Source: JANQPA01 sp964628385
Lineage (GTDB): Bacteria > Bacteroidota > Bacteroidia > Chitinophagales > Saprospiraceae
Assembly (NCBI GenBank): GCA_964628385.1
Contig: CAZVOD010000017.1
Span: forward strand, 1 to 64,000
Length of the DNA: 64,000 nt
Direction: 5' to 3'
Shown: piece by piece, positions 1-9,489 of the stretch
How positions within the stretch are numbered: the stretch's first letter is position 1
Layout of the letters: every line of letters begins with the position of its first letter
Position numbers and translations under genes: made by a program
Notes under the pieces: model-generated
The model's database searches: none
The model's input: the letters and a program-made list of their open reading frames with translations, nothing else
What the model was told of the DNA's origin: nothing

Positions 1-71
1 ATTGTGGCAATCAGCTAATTTCAAAGAGAAAGCTACTGACATTGAAAAATCAAAATCCCATAAAGACCTCC

Positions 72-1130
72 CTACATGGCTTCTACATACACGAGCCGAT
101 CCGTTGAAAGGCCACGAGGACCTTTGATGGCAATACCCAACTGTGCCGTAAGAGGCCAGGTGGGAAGTTCTAATAGCGATCGAAAAGGACTGTTGACATC
201 TAGATAGAGCATCAGGGTATTGGCGCGGTTGCGCCAGCTGTAGCGAACCTGTTCCCACAAATATTTTACAGCTTGCTCCTGACCCGGTAAATACCAAAAT
301 TTGCTTACGGCTAATTCCCTAAACTGACCGCCCGCAGGTAGCTTGCGGGTAATGCCATTGAATAGCTTGCCCAGCATCATCCCCCTGATTTGAGTGCTGC
401 GAAAATGAAAGTATTCCGATAGGCCAACACCCGCCAAAATATTGCTATGCTGATCCTTGACTAACCAGTAGTGATTGATGGGGTCATCGTTCAGGCGCTT
501 AGCCAGCCAGTTGCGAATATCTTGCTGGCTAAATTGCGGATAAAGCTCGTAGGGTTTATAAAAATCATTCATTAGTTCAACTACCGGGTCAATATCTTCG
601 TCCTGTATGGCTGTTATGTAGTGATTATCCGGCGGAATAACCGGCTGCCGTCGTAGTCGGACCGGATACATATCGATGCGCTCAGGATGATAATGATCGT
701 ACCAGTTTTGTTGAAGTAAAAAGGATTTTTTGGAACGACTTTCCAGGTTGAAGGCCAGTATAAGCCCTTCTTGCTTAAGTTGCTGATGAGTTCGCTGAAT
801 CAGTTGATCAAGGAATTGAATTTTTAGGTACTTTTTGGCCTGTCTTTCATTGTAGAATATACTATTCAAAAGACCATAGGGGAGTGGTTTCCCACCCAGG
901 TGCGTATCTCCGTATTTGACAATGCCTATGCCTATTATATTTCTTTTTTGGGTATGTTCTAAAGCCATTCCTTCGAAATGATCATAGATAAGCCCCATGC
1001 TATTGATGGGGTCTTCTAGGTATTTAAAAGAAAATTGATGCAGCCCCAGCTCACTATTAAAGGCGGCCAATTTTTGAAAGCGCTTACCATCGCTCAACAT
1101 CAAAGGCCTGGTTTGATATCTGCTTGTCAT
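72..1130 (-). CDS. Tandem GNAT-like N-acetyltransferase
   Basis: 352 residues. The protein reads as two GNAT-like halves: an N-terminal half (about 1-160) and a C-terminal half (about 165-350), the latter with the acceptor-type pattern 'AIQDEDIDPVVELMN' near residue 180. GNAT enzymes transfer acyl groups from acyl-CoA to amines; the substrate here cannot be inferred. The ATG start lies close to the end of a free upstream stretch (1131-1231). It is a single gene, with no operon partner visible on its 3' side before the window edge. The GNAT assignment rests on overall pattern rather than a crisp Q/RxxGxG/A motif, so it is moderate. Confidence 0.5.
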   Translation of the reverse strand: MTSRYQTRPLMLSDGKRFQKLAAFNSELGLHQFSFKYLEDPINSMGLIYDHFEGMALEHTQKRNIIGIGIVKYGDTHLGGKPLPYGLLNSIFYNERQAKKYLKIQFLDQLIQRTHQQLKQEGLILAFNLESRSKKSFLLQQNWYDHYHPERIDMYPVRLRRQPVIPPDNHYITAIQDEDIDPVVELMNDFYKPYELYPQFSQQDIRNWLAKRLNDDPINHYWLVKDQHSNILAGVGLSEYFHFRSTQIRGMMLGKLFNGITRKLPAGGQFRELAVSKFWYLPGQEQAVKYLWEQVRYSWRNRANTLMLYLDVNSPFRSLLELPTWPLTAQLGIAIKGPRGLSTDRLVYVEAM

Positions 1131-1231
1131 GCTGTTGGTTTTAAAGGCTGAAGCAAGAGTGTTTTGTCACAAGTCTTATTTGGGGCTGAGCTTAGAGAGG
1201 CTAACATAGTATCTCTAAACATAAGGTGACC

Positions 1232-1891
1232 CTATCCGGCCTTGGCCTCTGCATAATCTCTGAGCTTTTGGAAAGCATCTTCCAGCTTGGGAAGAGGAGC
1301 AAAGCCTCTGGCCAGCAGAAATATTTCATCGTCAATAGAAGCTAATAGTGTCGGAAATCCCTGTACGCCGGCCTGATTGGTCATATCGAATTCTTGTAGT
1401 GTTATTTGCTCTATTTCTTCTGATTCCATTTCTTCTACAAAAGCTTTTTCCTCCAACCCAAAGTCAGCCGCATAAGAACCATACGCTGCGGGGTCACTTA
1501 CTTCAATACCATCAGAGTAAACGGCCTTTTGAAGGACAGTAGCAAAATCAATAGCTTTTTCCGGCTGGTGTTGCTTAAAAGTAGTCAATGCTTTTGAAGG
1601 GGTAACCGAGGTGAAAATAGTACTTCCCTCTTCAAGTACGCCTTCCAGAAATCCCTTGCCGAATTTTACACCGGAAGCTTCTTCTACCTGTAGGTAAGCT
1701 TGCTTGATATATCCGGCTACTTCGCCAATAGGACCGACCCGCTCTCCGGTGATCATTCCTCCTGAGATAATCTTGAAGTCAAAATCATTGTTGTATTTAT
1801 GGTAAATTTCTTGAATGACCGGCGAAAACCCGTAGCACCATCCACACAGTACATCAAAGAAGTAATAGATTTTATTGTCTTTCTTATCCAT
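1232..1891 (-). CDS. DsbA-family oxidoreductase (FrnE-like)
   Basis: 219 residues. A thioredoxin-fold protein with an active-site CGWC at residues 16-19 right after the first strand ('YYFFDVLCGWCYGFSP') and a cis-proline loop 'GVQGFPTLL' near residue 178. The helical insertion between them is typical of the DsbA/FrnE/2-hydroxychromene isomerase superfamily. There is no signal peptide, so it most likely acts in the cytoplasm as a thiol-disulfide oxidoreductase, as FrnE proteins do. It is transcribed away from the GNAT gene region and separated by 46 bp from the transporter gene upstream, which could place both in one transcript. Confidence 0.85.
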   Translation of the reverse strand: MDKKDNKIYYFFDVLCGWCYGFSPVIQEIYHKYNNDFDFKIISGGMITGERVGPIGEVAGYIKQAYLQVEEASGVKFGKGFLEGVLEEGSTIFTSVTPSKALTTFKQHQPEKAIDFATVLQKAVYSDGIEVSDPAAYGSYAADFGLEEKAFVEEMESEEIEQITLQEFDMTNQAGVQGFPTLLASIDDEIFLLARGFAPLPKLEDAFQKLRDYAEAKAG

Positions 1892-1937
1892 ATCTTTTTG
1901 TTTGCTTTACAATGTTACTAATTGTAACAATTACTTC

Positions 1938-3572
1938 TTAAGAAAGTAAGGCAAAAAGTAGCTGTGCATATACTATTTTAGTCACAATAGAAATTGGCAT
2001 CATTAAGGTAAAACCCACATTGGGCAACTTATTTTGTGCTTTACTAAGGGCAAATTCCAAAATAGCTGGCTGATTAGAAACCATTCCCGTTAGAAAGCTG
2101 AATGGTATTTTTAATACCAAATAACCAAAGATTAATGTGGCCAGAGCTGTTACCAGACTAATAATACCACCGGCTAAAAATAAAATACCTCCGCTTCCCT
2201 GTGTTAAAGTCATGACAAATTTATGGCCGGAGTTGATACCAATCGCAGCCAAAAGTAAGATTAATCCTACTTGCCGAAGTATCAAATTGGCACTGTACGG
2301 CAAAGTCCAGTTAATAGGCCCTGTACGGCGTAATCCGCCCAGTATTAGGCCTACAATCAAGGGGCCGCCAGCATATCCCAACTTGAAGGTAAATCCTCCC
2401 GGAATTTCAAAAGTAATCATCCCCAGCATTAAGCCCAGAGCCATTCCCAGGCCAAAAGACAAAAGGTCGATTTTACTCAGGTCCTCGTAGGAGTCTCCAA
2501 AGAGCTGAGCCAATTTGGGTAGGTCTTTTTTTCTACTCACCACCCGTATCCTATCTCCGAGCTCTAAAACGGTATCTGATGTGGCTAGTAGTTCAATGTC
2601 ACCCCGGGTTATGCGGGTAATGACATTGGAATAGTGCTCGTGTAAGTTCAGGGTGGCTAGTTTTTGCCCTACAATTTTGTGGTTAGATACAAAAAATTGC
2701 CGGGTTTGATATTCTGACTGGTCAAAAGAAAGCTTATAATCCAAAATTTCTCCCAGTTGCTGGCCTACTGCTTCCACTTCTTCCCGGTCTCCTACAATGG
2801 CTATCTTATCTCCAGGCTGGAAAGCCGTATCCCAATTAATGAGTTGTACCTGGCCTGTACGTTCCAGCCGCCCAAAAACAACCGTCCATCCATGGGTAAG
2901 CTTAAGGTCTCGGATGGGCATATCTGTGAGTTCTTTCTTTTCAACGCGTACCGTCAGACTGCTAATATCCTGACGTACCGGGTATTGTTTGCGCAGGTCG
3001 CGTTCTTCCTTTTTGTAATCAATACCCAACAATCGCTGTGCCAGCAAAATAGCGAGCATAGGTCCGAATACCCCCATCGGATACGACAGGGAATAGCCGA
3101 TAACACCAAATTCACTCTTTTCTTTTTGCATATCAGGGTTGATCTCTGTATTACTAATTTGATCCAGTAAGCCCGCCAGTGCCGGAGTATTAGTCGTACT
3201 TCCGGCAAATAGCCCGGCGGTAGTGCTGGCATTGAGCTGAAAGAGGAAATGTAAGGCCACAGTAACAGAAACCGAAAAGGTTAGCATGATAAAAATAAAG
3301 ACTAAATCCCTGGAACCTCTTTGGCGGAATAAAGAGAAAAAGGTAGGGCCGCTACTCAACCCGATAACATATACAAAGATACTCAGCCCAATGAAAGTAA
3401 TAATATTGGGGATTTGCAATTCCGGACTTAGACTACCAAAAAATAAACCCACAAATAATATAGCTGCTACTCCAAGTGAACTCCCCCGATAAGCTATCCT
3501 TCCCATACCATAACCAATTCCAACGACAATGAATAGCAGTAATATTGGGTTTTCGATAAATGCTTCAACCAT
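1938..3572 (-). CDS. Putative AspT/YidE-type transporter with two TrkA-C (RCK_C) domains
   Basis: 544 residues. The N-terminal half has about five hydrophobic segments (residues 8-185). A soluble middle (about 200-360) follows with two RCK_C-like units ('LTVRVEKKELTDMPIRDLKL...GDKIAIVGDREEVEAVG' and '...GDRIRVVSRKKDLPKLAQLFG'), then another membrane block to the C-terminus. This arrangement is that of the YidE/YbjL/AspT-duplication family (aspartate:alanine exchanger relatives). The transported substrate in Bacteroidota is not established. The ATG start fits the first hydrophobic segment. The upstream intergenic region carries a MITE-like repeat (3729-3886). Confidence 0.85.
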   Translation of the reverse strand: MVEAFIENPILLLFIVVGIGYGMGRIAYRGSSLGVAAILFVGLFFGSLSPELQIPNIITFIGLSIFVYVIGLSSGPTFFSLFRQRGSRDLVFIFIMLTFSVSVTVALHFLFQLNASTTAGLFAGSTTNTPALAGLLDQISNTEINPDMQKEKSEFGVIGYSLSYPMGVFGPMLAILLAQRLLGIDYKKEERDLRKQYPVRQDISSLTVRVEKKELTDMPIRDLKLTHGWTVVFGRLERTGQVQLINWDTAFQPGDKIAIVGDREEVEAVGQQLGEILDYKLSFDQSEYQTRQFFVSNHKIVGQKLATLNLHEHYSNVITRITRGDIELLATSDTVLELGDRIRVVSRKKDLPKLAQLFGDSYEDLSKIDLLSFGLGMALGLMLGMITFEIPGGFTFKLGYAGGPLIVGLILGGLRRTGPINWTLPYSANLILRQVGLILLLAAIGINSGHKFVMTLTQGSGGILFLAGGIISLVTALATLIFGYLVLKIPFSFLTGMVSNQPAILEFALSKAQNKLPNVGFTLMMPISIVTKIVYAQLLFALLS

Positions 3573-3728
3573 AAATATTTGTTTGCAGACTCGCTTTGGG
3601 CTTTACAAAACGAAGGAATGGTACCTGCGTTTTATTCCCGCTGAATTAGTCTAATGAATCAAAAAGGGGATTAGCTCGCATTAATAAAAATACGTATACA
3701 GCTAAAAGATGGGAATTGTTTGGTTGGG

Positions 3729-3886
3729 AATTTGTTTAAAGTTTCCTCACTGGGCTGCAAAAATGTCTTTTATGCCCATTTTTCGTTTTTTTATCGCTCC
3801 ATAGCCCTGCTATGAAACTCAAAAAAAGCCTCAACTGGACCTAAAATCCTGTTTTTTCGCTTCCAGCAGGAAACTCTAAAAAACTT
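3729..3886. repeat. MITE-like repeat, copy 1
   Basis: 158-bp non-coding element with imperfect terminal inverted repeats (left 3729-3747, right 3868-3886). A second copy of exactly the same length lies at 23590-23747 and differs at only about six positions. Internally it has a small hairpin CATAGC-cct-GCTATG. No clear target-site duplication is seen here. It sits between the terminator of the GT39 operon and the start of the AspT-type gene. The 158-bp size, near-identity and terminal inverted repeats suggest a non-autonomous transposable element. Confidence 0.8.
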
Positions 3887-3892
3887 CTGGAT

Positions 3893-3925
3893 AAAAAAAG
3901 AAACGCACGTAATTGCTACGTGCGT
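3893..3925 (-). terminator. Rho-independent terminator of the GT39/oxygenase operon
   Basis: A perfect 9-bp stem, ACGCACGTA / TACGTGCGT (3903-3925), is followed on the minus strand by a T-rich run ending about 3893. It lies about 110 bp beyond the stop codon of the glycosyltransferase gene at 4035. Confidence 0.8.
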
Positions 3926-4034
3926 CACCGAAACCATTTTTTAACTAAAACCTCGCAAGTGAAAAACGTTGGAGGTCATTGTAGGTTCTTGGCAACGTTT
4001 CGTTTAAGTGCAAAATCAGGAATAAGCCTGATCT

Positions 4035-5714
4035 TTATTTTACCTCTCGTTTGTATACTACAAACCCGTTTTTGCGATAGACTTCTTCCAGTTGTGGCAA
4101 ATCTTCCAGGTCTTCTGTGAGATGTATTTTGGTAATCACATACACGTCTTTATCAATATCGCCGTGGATAAGCTTTTGTTTCCAGGCTTCCTTATTGTTC
4201 ATTTCGATTTCTGGCTGTACTGGTTGTTTTTTTCCATAAAATAAATGAGCGTAAGTTTTATAACGATGCGGCACTATATAGGCGTCTTCCTCCATTTTTT
4301 CCTCAAAGAATGATAGAGCGGCGCGCTGGGAATAACCTTCTATTCTTTTGATAAAAAAGATGAGGGTCAACATAACAAAGATAGCGGTACCACCGAACAA
4401 GGTCGCTATAGCTTTATTCCAATGGTTTTTCCCAAAGTGTAGCAGGCTGAAAACCAGTACAGCTATGAGGAACAGGCCGGGTATGATTTCTATTCCGGTC
4501 CAGGTGACCTTGGCTTCCAGGTTGGCTACTGCAAAGGGGTCATCAAATAGTGGTTTGATAATATCGGGATTCCTACCAACAAAAGGCGTGGCAATTGTAG
4601 CGATAATGAACAAGCTGCCGACAGCTATCAGGCCGCCTTTCAGCCAGCCGTTTACGCGGATTTCTTCCTGGCTGATTTTGTAGAGTACCAGGGTAGTCAG
4701 GTAGGTTAACGGGAAATAGCACATGGACGAATAGTGGACAATCTTTGATTTGACGATAGTGAAAAGAATCAGGACTACCCAGAACAAAAACTTCATCCAC
4801 AAGCGGAAATCCTTTTGGTAAGGCGTTTCATTACCTATCGGGAGCTTAAAAAAACTTTTTATGGCAAAGATAGAAGCTGGAAAACATCCCACTAGCAAGA
4901 CCGCAAAATGATACCCCGGAAATCCTCTATGCCCCGCATCTGGTGTGCTAAAAAGACGATATTGGTAACGGTTGAATTCCGTTATGAACCAGGTATCGTT
5001 TTTTGCAGTCTCCAGGCCATACCAGGTAAAAGTGACTAAGGTAGCGCAAAGGGTAAAAAATAAAAATTGCGGAACATTAACATAAAATCGGAATCGCTGA
5101 TAAATCCAATAGACAAACATCGTAAGAGCAGCAATCAGATAAGCTACCTGCCCTTTAGTCAGGATACCCATGCCAATGAAAAAACCGGCCCAGAATAGAT
5201 AAGTCCACTTTCCCCAATTTAGCGATATACCTTCGAAATTATCTTTCTTCCAGTAAAAAAGGATGAAAAGATAAATGCCAAGGAAAATAAAAAAGTTAAA
5301 AACCGGATCTATGATCCCGGATTTAAAGTATAAAAATGGCAATATACTTCCAAAATAGACGATTGTCCAGATCAGCCCGAAGCGGTGGTTGTAGAGCTTT
5401 CTACCGATATTGTATAAAAGTACAAGAGTAAGGCTACCAAAAATAGCATTAGGAAGCCTTGCTGCAAACTCTCCTACTCCAAAGGCTTTCATAGCCAGTA
5501 ATTGCAGCCAGAAGAAAAAAGGTGGCTTTTCCCAAAAAGGGATAAAGTTGACATATATTCGGGTGTATTCCTGAGTGATCATCATTTCACGGGTGATCTC
5601 AGCAAAGTTAATTTCATCCCAATCAAATAGGTGAACCCCTCCCAGAAATGGAATGTAAAATAAAGCACTCACCACTGCAATGATCAGCGAATAGCGAAGA
5701 CTCTCGTTTTGCAT
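4035..5714 (-). CDS. ArnT/PMT-like (GT39/GT83) integral membrane glycosyltransferase
   Basis: 559 residues with about a dozen hydrophobic segments. The first periplasmic loop carries the GT-C signature 'FDWDEINFAEITREM' (acidic pair near residues 32-34) followed by 'WEKPPFFFWLQ', as in ArnT and PMT-type enzymes that use undecaprenyl- or dolichyl-phosphate-linked sugars. It probably transfers a sugar to a lipid or protein on the periplasmic side; the acceptor is unknown. A C-terminal soluble segment (about 470-559) is present, as in ArnT. It starts 15 bp downstream of the 2OG-oxygenase gene, and the two appear to form an operon ended by the hairpin at 3893-3925. Confidence 0.85.
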   Translation of the reverse strand: MQNESLRYSLIIAVVSALFYIPFLGGVHLFDWDEINFAEITREMMITQEYTRIYVNFIPFWEKPPFFFWLQLLAMKAFGVGEFAARLPNAIFGSLTLVLLYNIGRKLYNHRFGLIWTIVYFGSILPFLYFKSGIIDPVFNFFIFLGIYLFILFYWKKDNFEGISLNWGKWTYLFWAGFFIGMGILTKGQVAYLIAALTMFVYWIYQRFRFYVNVPQFLFFTLCATLVTFTWYGLETAKNDTWFITEFNRYQYRLFSTPDAGHRGFPGYHFAVLLVGCFPASIFAIKSFFKLPIGNETPYQKDFRLWMKFLFWVVLILFTIVKSKIVHYSSMCYFPLTYLTTLVLYKISQEEIRVNGWLKGGLIAVGSLFIIATIATPFVGRNPDIIKPLFDDPFAVANLEAKVTWTGIEIIPGLFLIAVLVFSLLHFGKNHWNKAIATLFGGTAIFVMLTLIFFIKRIEGYSQRAALSFFEEKMEEDAYIVPHRYKTYAHLFYGKKQPVQPEIEMNNKEAWKQKLIHGDIDKDVYVITKIHLTEDLEDLPQLEEVYRKNGFVVYKREVK

Positions 5715-5729
5715 TTGTTTATTTATAGC

Positions 5730-6593
5730 TTACTTCTTCTTCTTGTCAGAGAAAAAGCCCAGTATCTTACTGACAAAATCGTCATTAATGCCCAATTTAC
5801 TCTTTAGCCAGGAATAAATTGAAAGCGCTTGTTTATCTAAATAAATAAATAACTTATTGATACCGTCATCCGGGCGGGCTCTGTAGTTGGTGGAGCGGTG
5901 CCTCACAACAATCGGCTCTTTTTCTTCCGTAAAGTAATAAAGCGCAATAGATTTGCGCGTCATATCTTCTGGACACATAATAGGCTCGGGTAAGCCATGG
6001 TAAGAATCTTCATCTGTATTGAAAATAACACAGCGATTGAAAGTAGGGAGAACTTTCACGGCACATTCCTTCATATCTCTGGTCCATAACTCAAGATCGC
6101 CGCGGTATTCCGGTTGCCAACCTTCATTGAGATACACCAGTATATTTACCCTCCTGCGCCATTTCGGCTTGTGAGGATGTACAGTAAAGTCGGCGTGAAT
6201 ATTTAAAAAGCCACCTCTTTGAGACTGGTGTAACCCTCCGCCTTCCAGGGTCGGGTCTGCTTTGAGTCCTTCTATACCGGTTAGCGTACTAAGGTGTTTA
6301 ACAAATTCATCGCTGTTCAATGTTTTGATCACTTCCTGTACAAGAGAAGGAATCAAATCCATTTTATTTAGACCATGCTTTTTTTCATTGAAGTGGACAT
6401 AGTGAATCCAGCCACTGTCCTGTACCGCAGGAAAGGCCTCCATAGCAGCCTTGGCAGCCCATGGCTCCAGGAAATCATCAAATTGCCCATATGGGAAAGG
6501 ATAAGCCTGCTGGTATTGCCCTGCCTGTTCTTTTGCAATTGCTTCCCACTTGTCGATATCCAGAATTTTCCGCTGGGTTTCTTGCTTTATCAT
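5730..6593 (-). CDS. 2-oxoglutarate/Fe(II)-dependent oxygenase family protein
   Basis: 287 residues. It has the double-stranded beta-helix metal triad pattern: 'HADFTVHPH' (HxD near residues 133-135), 'DSYHGLPEP' (distal His) and 'TRKSIALYYF' (2OG-binding Arg). The spacing and the 'RRVNILVYLNEGW' strand match bacterial prolyl-4-hydroxylase-like proteins of the 2OG-FeII_Oxy_3 type found near glycan biosynthesis genes. The substrate is unknown. There is no signal peptide, so it is cytoplasmic. The C-terminus is lysine-rich. It is the upstream gene of a two-gene unit with the GT39-like glycosyltransferase. Confidence 0.85.
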   Translation of the reverse strand: MIKQETQRKILDIDKWEAIAKEQAGQYQQAYPFPYGQFDDFLEPWAAKAAMEAFPAVQDSGWIHYVHFNEKKHGLNKMDLIPSLVQEVIKTLNSDEFVKHLSTLTGIEGLKADPTLEGGGLHQSQRGGFLNIHADFTVHPHKPKWRRRVNILVYLNEGWQPEYRGDLELWTRDMKECAVKVLPTFNRCVIFNTDEDSYHGLPEPIMCPEDMTRKSIALYYFTEEKEPIVVRHRSTNYRARPDDGINKLFIYLDKQALSIYSWLKSKLGINDDFVSKILGFFSDKKKK

Positions 6594-6756
6594 AGTAGTA
6601 AATATTTTTCATGAAAAATCCTCAATAGAGGTTATAGAAAGTCTACAATTGACTTGGCTTTCCATTTTTTGATTCCTTTTCTTAGGGAAAAATAATCAAC
6701 GGCTACAAATATAATTGATTAACTGACTTTGGCGGCTACCTTTACGGGCAAATTTG

Positions 6757-7488
6757 TCAGCTATTCCACTTCTGTAATTGATTGACCACTGCTCTAAAGT
6801 CTTTAGGCAAAGATGCTTCCCTGGTTAATAGCTCATGGGAGACGGGATGTTTTAAGCTTAAACGCCAGGCATGAAGGGTAGTGCGGCTCATCAGAGGTTT
6901 TTCTTCACCGCGCCGGTTGGTCTGGTAGTTGCGCCGTTTGATCTCTGATAAAAATAGCTCGCTACGCTTATTGTAGAGAGGGTCAACAGCTAATGGATGG
7001 CCAATAGACTGGAAATGCACCCTGATCTGGTGCATCCTGCCTGTCAAAATCTCCACCTCTACCAGCGTAAAGCTCTTAAACTGCTTGATTACTCTGTAGA
7101 AAGAAATCGCTTTTTTACCCTTGGGATAAATAATCATCTTTCCGGGTTGTCCGGGATGCTCAGCCAATGCCTTGTCGATGATGCCCTCCTTATTGATCAA
7201 TTGGCCTTCTGCCAAAGCGAGATATACTTTTTTGACCGCGCGGTTTTCAAATTGTCGGGAAAGTATGCGATGAGCTTCTGCTGTTTTTGCAAAACATAAA
7301 ATGCCACTGGTTTCTTTATCGATGCGATGGACTACAAATATTTCATCGTAGCATTCTTGGAGTTGGTGAAGTAAGTTAGGCTTATCAGCGATAAAGCGAT
7401 CCGGCAGGGTTAGTAAGTTGGCCGGTTTGTTGACCAGCAGCAGTTGCTCGTCTTCGTAGATGATCTCAAGGCTGTTCTTTTTGGGCAT
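6757..7488 (-). CDS. RluA-family RNA pseudouridine synthase
   Basis: 243 residues. The catalytic motif 'VHRIDKETSGIL' (Asp near residue 57) and the later 'TGRMHQIRVHF' motif identify the RluA/RsuA superfamily, RluA branch, without an S4 domain. It isomerises a uridine in rRNA or tRNA; which position cannot be told from sequence. The stop-to-start gap from the upstream ribF-GT2 gene is only 3 bp, so the two genes are almost certainly co-transcribed. Confidence 0.93.
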   Translation of the reverse strand: MPKKNSLEIIYEDEQLLLVNKPANLLTLPDRFIADKPNLLHQLQECYDEIFVVHRIDKETSGILCFAKTAEAHRILSRQFENRAVKKVYLALAEGQLINKEGIIDKALAEHPGQPGKMIIYPKGKKAISFYRVIKQFKSFTLVEVEILTGRMHQIRVHFQSIGHPLAVDPLYNKRSELFLSEIKRRNYQTNRRGEEKPLMSRTTLHAWRLSLKHPVSHELLTREASLPKDFRAVVNQLQKWNS

Positions 7489-7491
7489 AGT

Positions 7492-9489
7492 TCACAGTTG
7501 TTTGAAGGAGCGTTTGCGGCGGGCATAAAATTGCCACACAATACTTTTAGGGTATTGAGCGCTGAGATTAGGTTCGCTATTGATGCTTACCTTATCGATC
7601 AGATCATTGTAGTAAGCTCTCTTTTTGAGTATGGTATAGATTTGGCCGAAAAAATTCCAGTGGGCCTGGACAATGGCTCTGATGTGTTTAAATTTACCCT
7701 GAGTCAGGAATAGCCCCCCTGCCAGAAAGTCGAGGCAAAGCCGGGAGAAGATCACCCTCCACATTTTGCTGGCCGGTTCATTTTTCAAGATAGTTATCAG
7801 GGTATTGCGAAAATTCAGATAAGCTTTTCTGGGAGAAAGATAATTCAGCGTACCGCCACCTACATGATACACAATTGACCGAGGACGCACCATGATTTTG
7901 TAGCCCGCTCTTTTGAGGCGCCAGCAAAGATCAATTTCTTCAGCATGAGCGAAGTAATCACCATCAAAGCCTCCTATATCATGGAAAAGCTTACCCCGGA
8001 TGAACAATGCAGCACCCGTAGCCCAGAATATTTCCTGGGTGTCGTTATATTGATTGTTGTCTTTTTCAGTAACACTAAAAATACGGCCTCTGCAAAAAGG
8101 ATAGCCCAGGCGGTCGATCCAGCCACCGGCAGCTCCGGCGTATTCAAACCGATCTTTTTCGTAGTAAGCTCTCACTTTGGGTTGTACAGCAGCTACCGTC
8201 CGATCTCGCTCTAAAAGTTCGATGATGGGTTCTATCCAGTTGGGAGTCACTTCTACATCGGAGTTTAACAAAACGTAGTAGTCAGATTCTATTTGTTGGA
8301 GGGCTTGATTATAACCTTCCGCAAACCCATAATTAGCCTGTAGGTCAATGATTTTTATTTCTGGGTAATATTTTTGGAGAAATTCTAAAGAATCATCAGA
8401 AGAACCATTGTCAGCCACGATAATTTCAAAGTTGGAATATTGAGAGGCGATAACCGAAGGGAGGAACCGTTCCAGATAATCTTTACCATTAAAATTGAGA
8501 ATGGCGATAGCTACGCTGGGCCATTTTTGATTTTTTTTTTCCGCTTCTTGTTCCAGGTAATTCTTCAGGATTTGTTCTATCGCTGATTGATCCTGCTTGA
8601 TCTGAGTGGTCAGTTGCTCTAGCGATTCAAAGGGCGAATCTTTTCTTACCTTTTCTATGAGCTTCACGATAAGTTTGTCACCATAAATGTCCTTATCAAA
8701 ATCAAAAATATTGATTTCTATAGTTCGTTCATCATAATCTTTTAGGACTGGCCGATTACCAATATACAGCATTCCCTGATAAGGCTCGCCTTTGTGCTCG
8801 AGCAAAACGGCATACACGCCACTTGGTGGTACTAATTTGTGAGACTCCCGAATCTGTAAATTAGCAGTAGGAAAGCCAATAGTACGACCTATCTGCTGGC
8901 CTTTTACTACTGTACCACTCAGGACAAAGCTATGCCCCAGTAAGCGATTGGCGGTACGAATATCTCCCTGGCTGAGGGCATTTCTTATTTTGGTAGAGCT
9001 GACTGCAATATCTTCTATTTCTTGTTTTTCTATCACTTTAACTTCATAACCAGAGACCTGGCCATGCCATTTCAGGTAATTGATATCTCCCTGCCTGCTC
9101 ATGCCAAAGCGATGATCATATCCAATGACAATATATTTGGGATGAAATTTGGAAACGAGAAAATCCTGAATGTATTCGTCGGCTGTTTGTTGAGAAAAAG
9201 CTTTAGAAAAAGGCACTACCACCACATTATCTATACCATAGCGCTCCAGCAAAGCGATCTTTTCTTCAATGATATTGATGAGCTGAAGCTGATTATCCTT
9301 CGGTTGTAAAACGAGGCGGGGATGAGGGTGGAAAGTAATCACTATACTCTCACCGTCAATTTGGCGCGCTAGTTGATTGACTTTATTGATGATCATCTGA
9401 TGCCCTTGATGGACACCGTCAAAAGACCCAATGGTAAGAACCGCATTTTTAAATTTCGGTAATTGCTCTAATTCGTAGAATACTTTCAT
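7492..9489 (-). CDS. ribF: RibF (riboflavin kinase/FAD synthetase) fused to a GT2 glycosyltransferase
   Basis: 665 residues, about twice the usual length of RibF. Residues 1-310 are a complete bifunctional flavokinase/FAD synthetase: 'GSFDGVHQGH' (nucleotidyltransferase HxGH at 27-30), 'SSTKIRNAL' near 165 and the flavokinase signature 'GRTIGFPTANL' near 201. From residue 324 there is a complete GT-A family 2 rhamnosyltransferase-like domain: 'VAIAILNFNGKD', 'DNGSSDDSL', 'LNSDVEVTPNW' and 'EEIDLCWRLKRAGY'. The junction is encoded by an A10 run (8531-8540, T10 on the plus strand). The GT2 part has no ATG, GTG or TTG of its own near the junction. Either a true fusion, or two genes joined by a one-base indel or by slippage. 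RibF domain certain; single-polypeptide status uncertain. Confidence 0.85.
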   Translation of the reverse strand: MKVFYELEQLPKFKNAVLTIGSFDGVHQGHQMIINKVNQLARQIDGESIVITFHPHPRLVLQPKDNQLQLINIIEEKIALLERYGIDNVVVVPFSKAFSQQTADEYIQDFLVSKFHPKYIVIGYDHRFGMSRQGDINYLKWHGQVSGYEVKVIEKQEIEDIAVSSTKIRNALSQGDIRTANRLLGHSFVLSGTVVKGQQIGRTIGFPTANLQIRESHKLVPPSGVYAVLLEHKGEPYQGMLYIGNRPVLKDYDERTIEINIFDFDKDIYGDKLIVKLIEKVRKDSPFESLEQLTTQIKQDQSAIEQILKNYLEQEAEKKNQKWPSVAIAILNFNGKDYLERFLPSVIASQYSNFEIIVADNGSSDDSLEFLQKYYPEIKIIDLQANYGFAEGYNQALQQIESDYYVLLNSDVEVTPNWIEPIIELLERDRTVAAVQPKVRAYYEKDRFEYAGAAGGWIDRLGYPFCRGRIFSVTEKDNNQYNDTQEIFWATGAALFIRGKLFHDIGGFDGDYFAHAEEIDLCWRLKRAGYKIMVRPRSIVYHVGGGTLNYLSPRKAYLNFRNTLITILKNEPASKMWRVIFSRLCLDFLAGGLFLTQGKFKHIRAIVQAHWNFFGQIYTILKKRAYYNDLIDKVSINSEPNLSAQYPKSIVWQFYARRKRSFKQL
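8531..8540 (-). other. A10 homopolymer at the RibF/GT2 junction (possible slippage site)
   Basis: On the coding strand ten consecutive adenines encode the KKN of the linker (residues 318-320). One extra A would end the protein about 15 codons later, and one fewer A would end it about 7 codons later, both giving a RibF of standard size. A tract of this length is a known type of site for transcriptional slippage or for sequencing error. Confidence 0.6.

Noticed and set aside
2757..3170. 137-codon plus-strand frame inside the transporter gene
   Set aside because: Antisense shadow of the clearly coding AspT-type gene.
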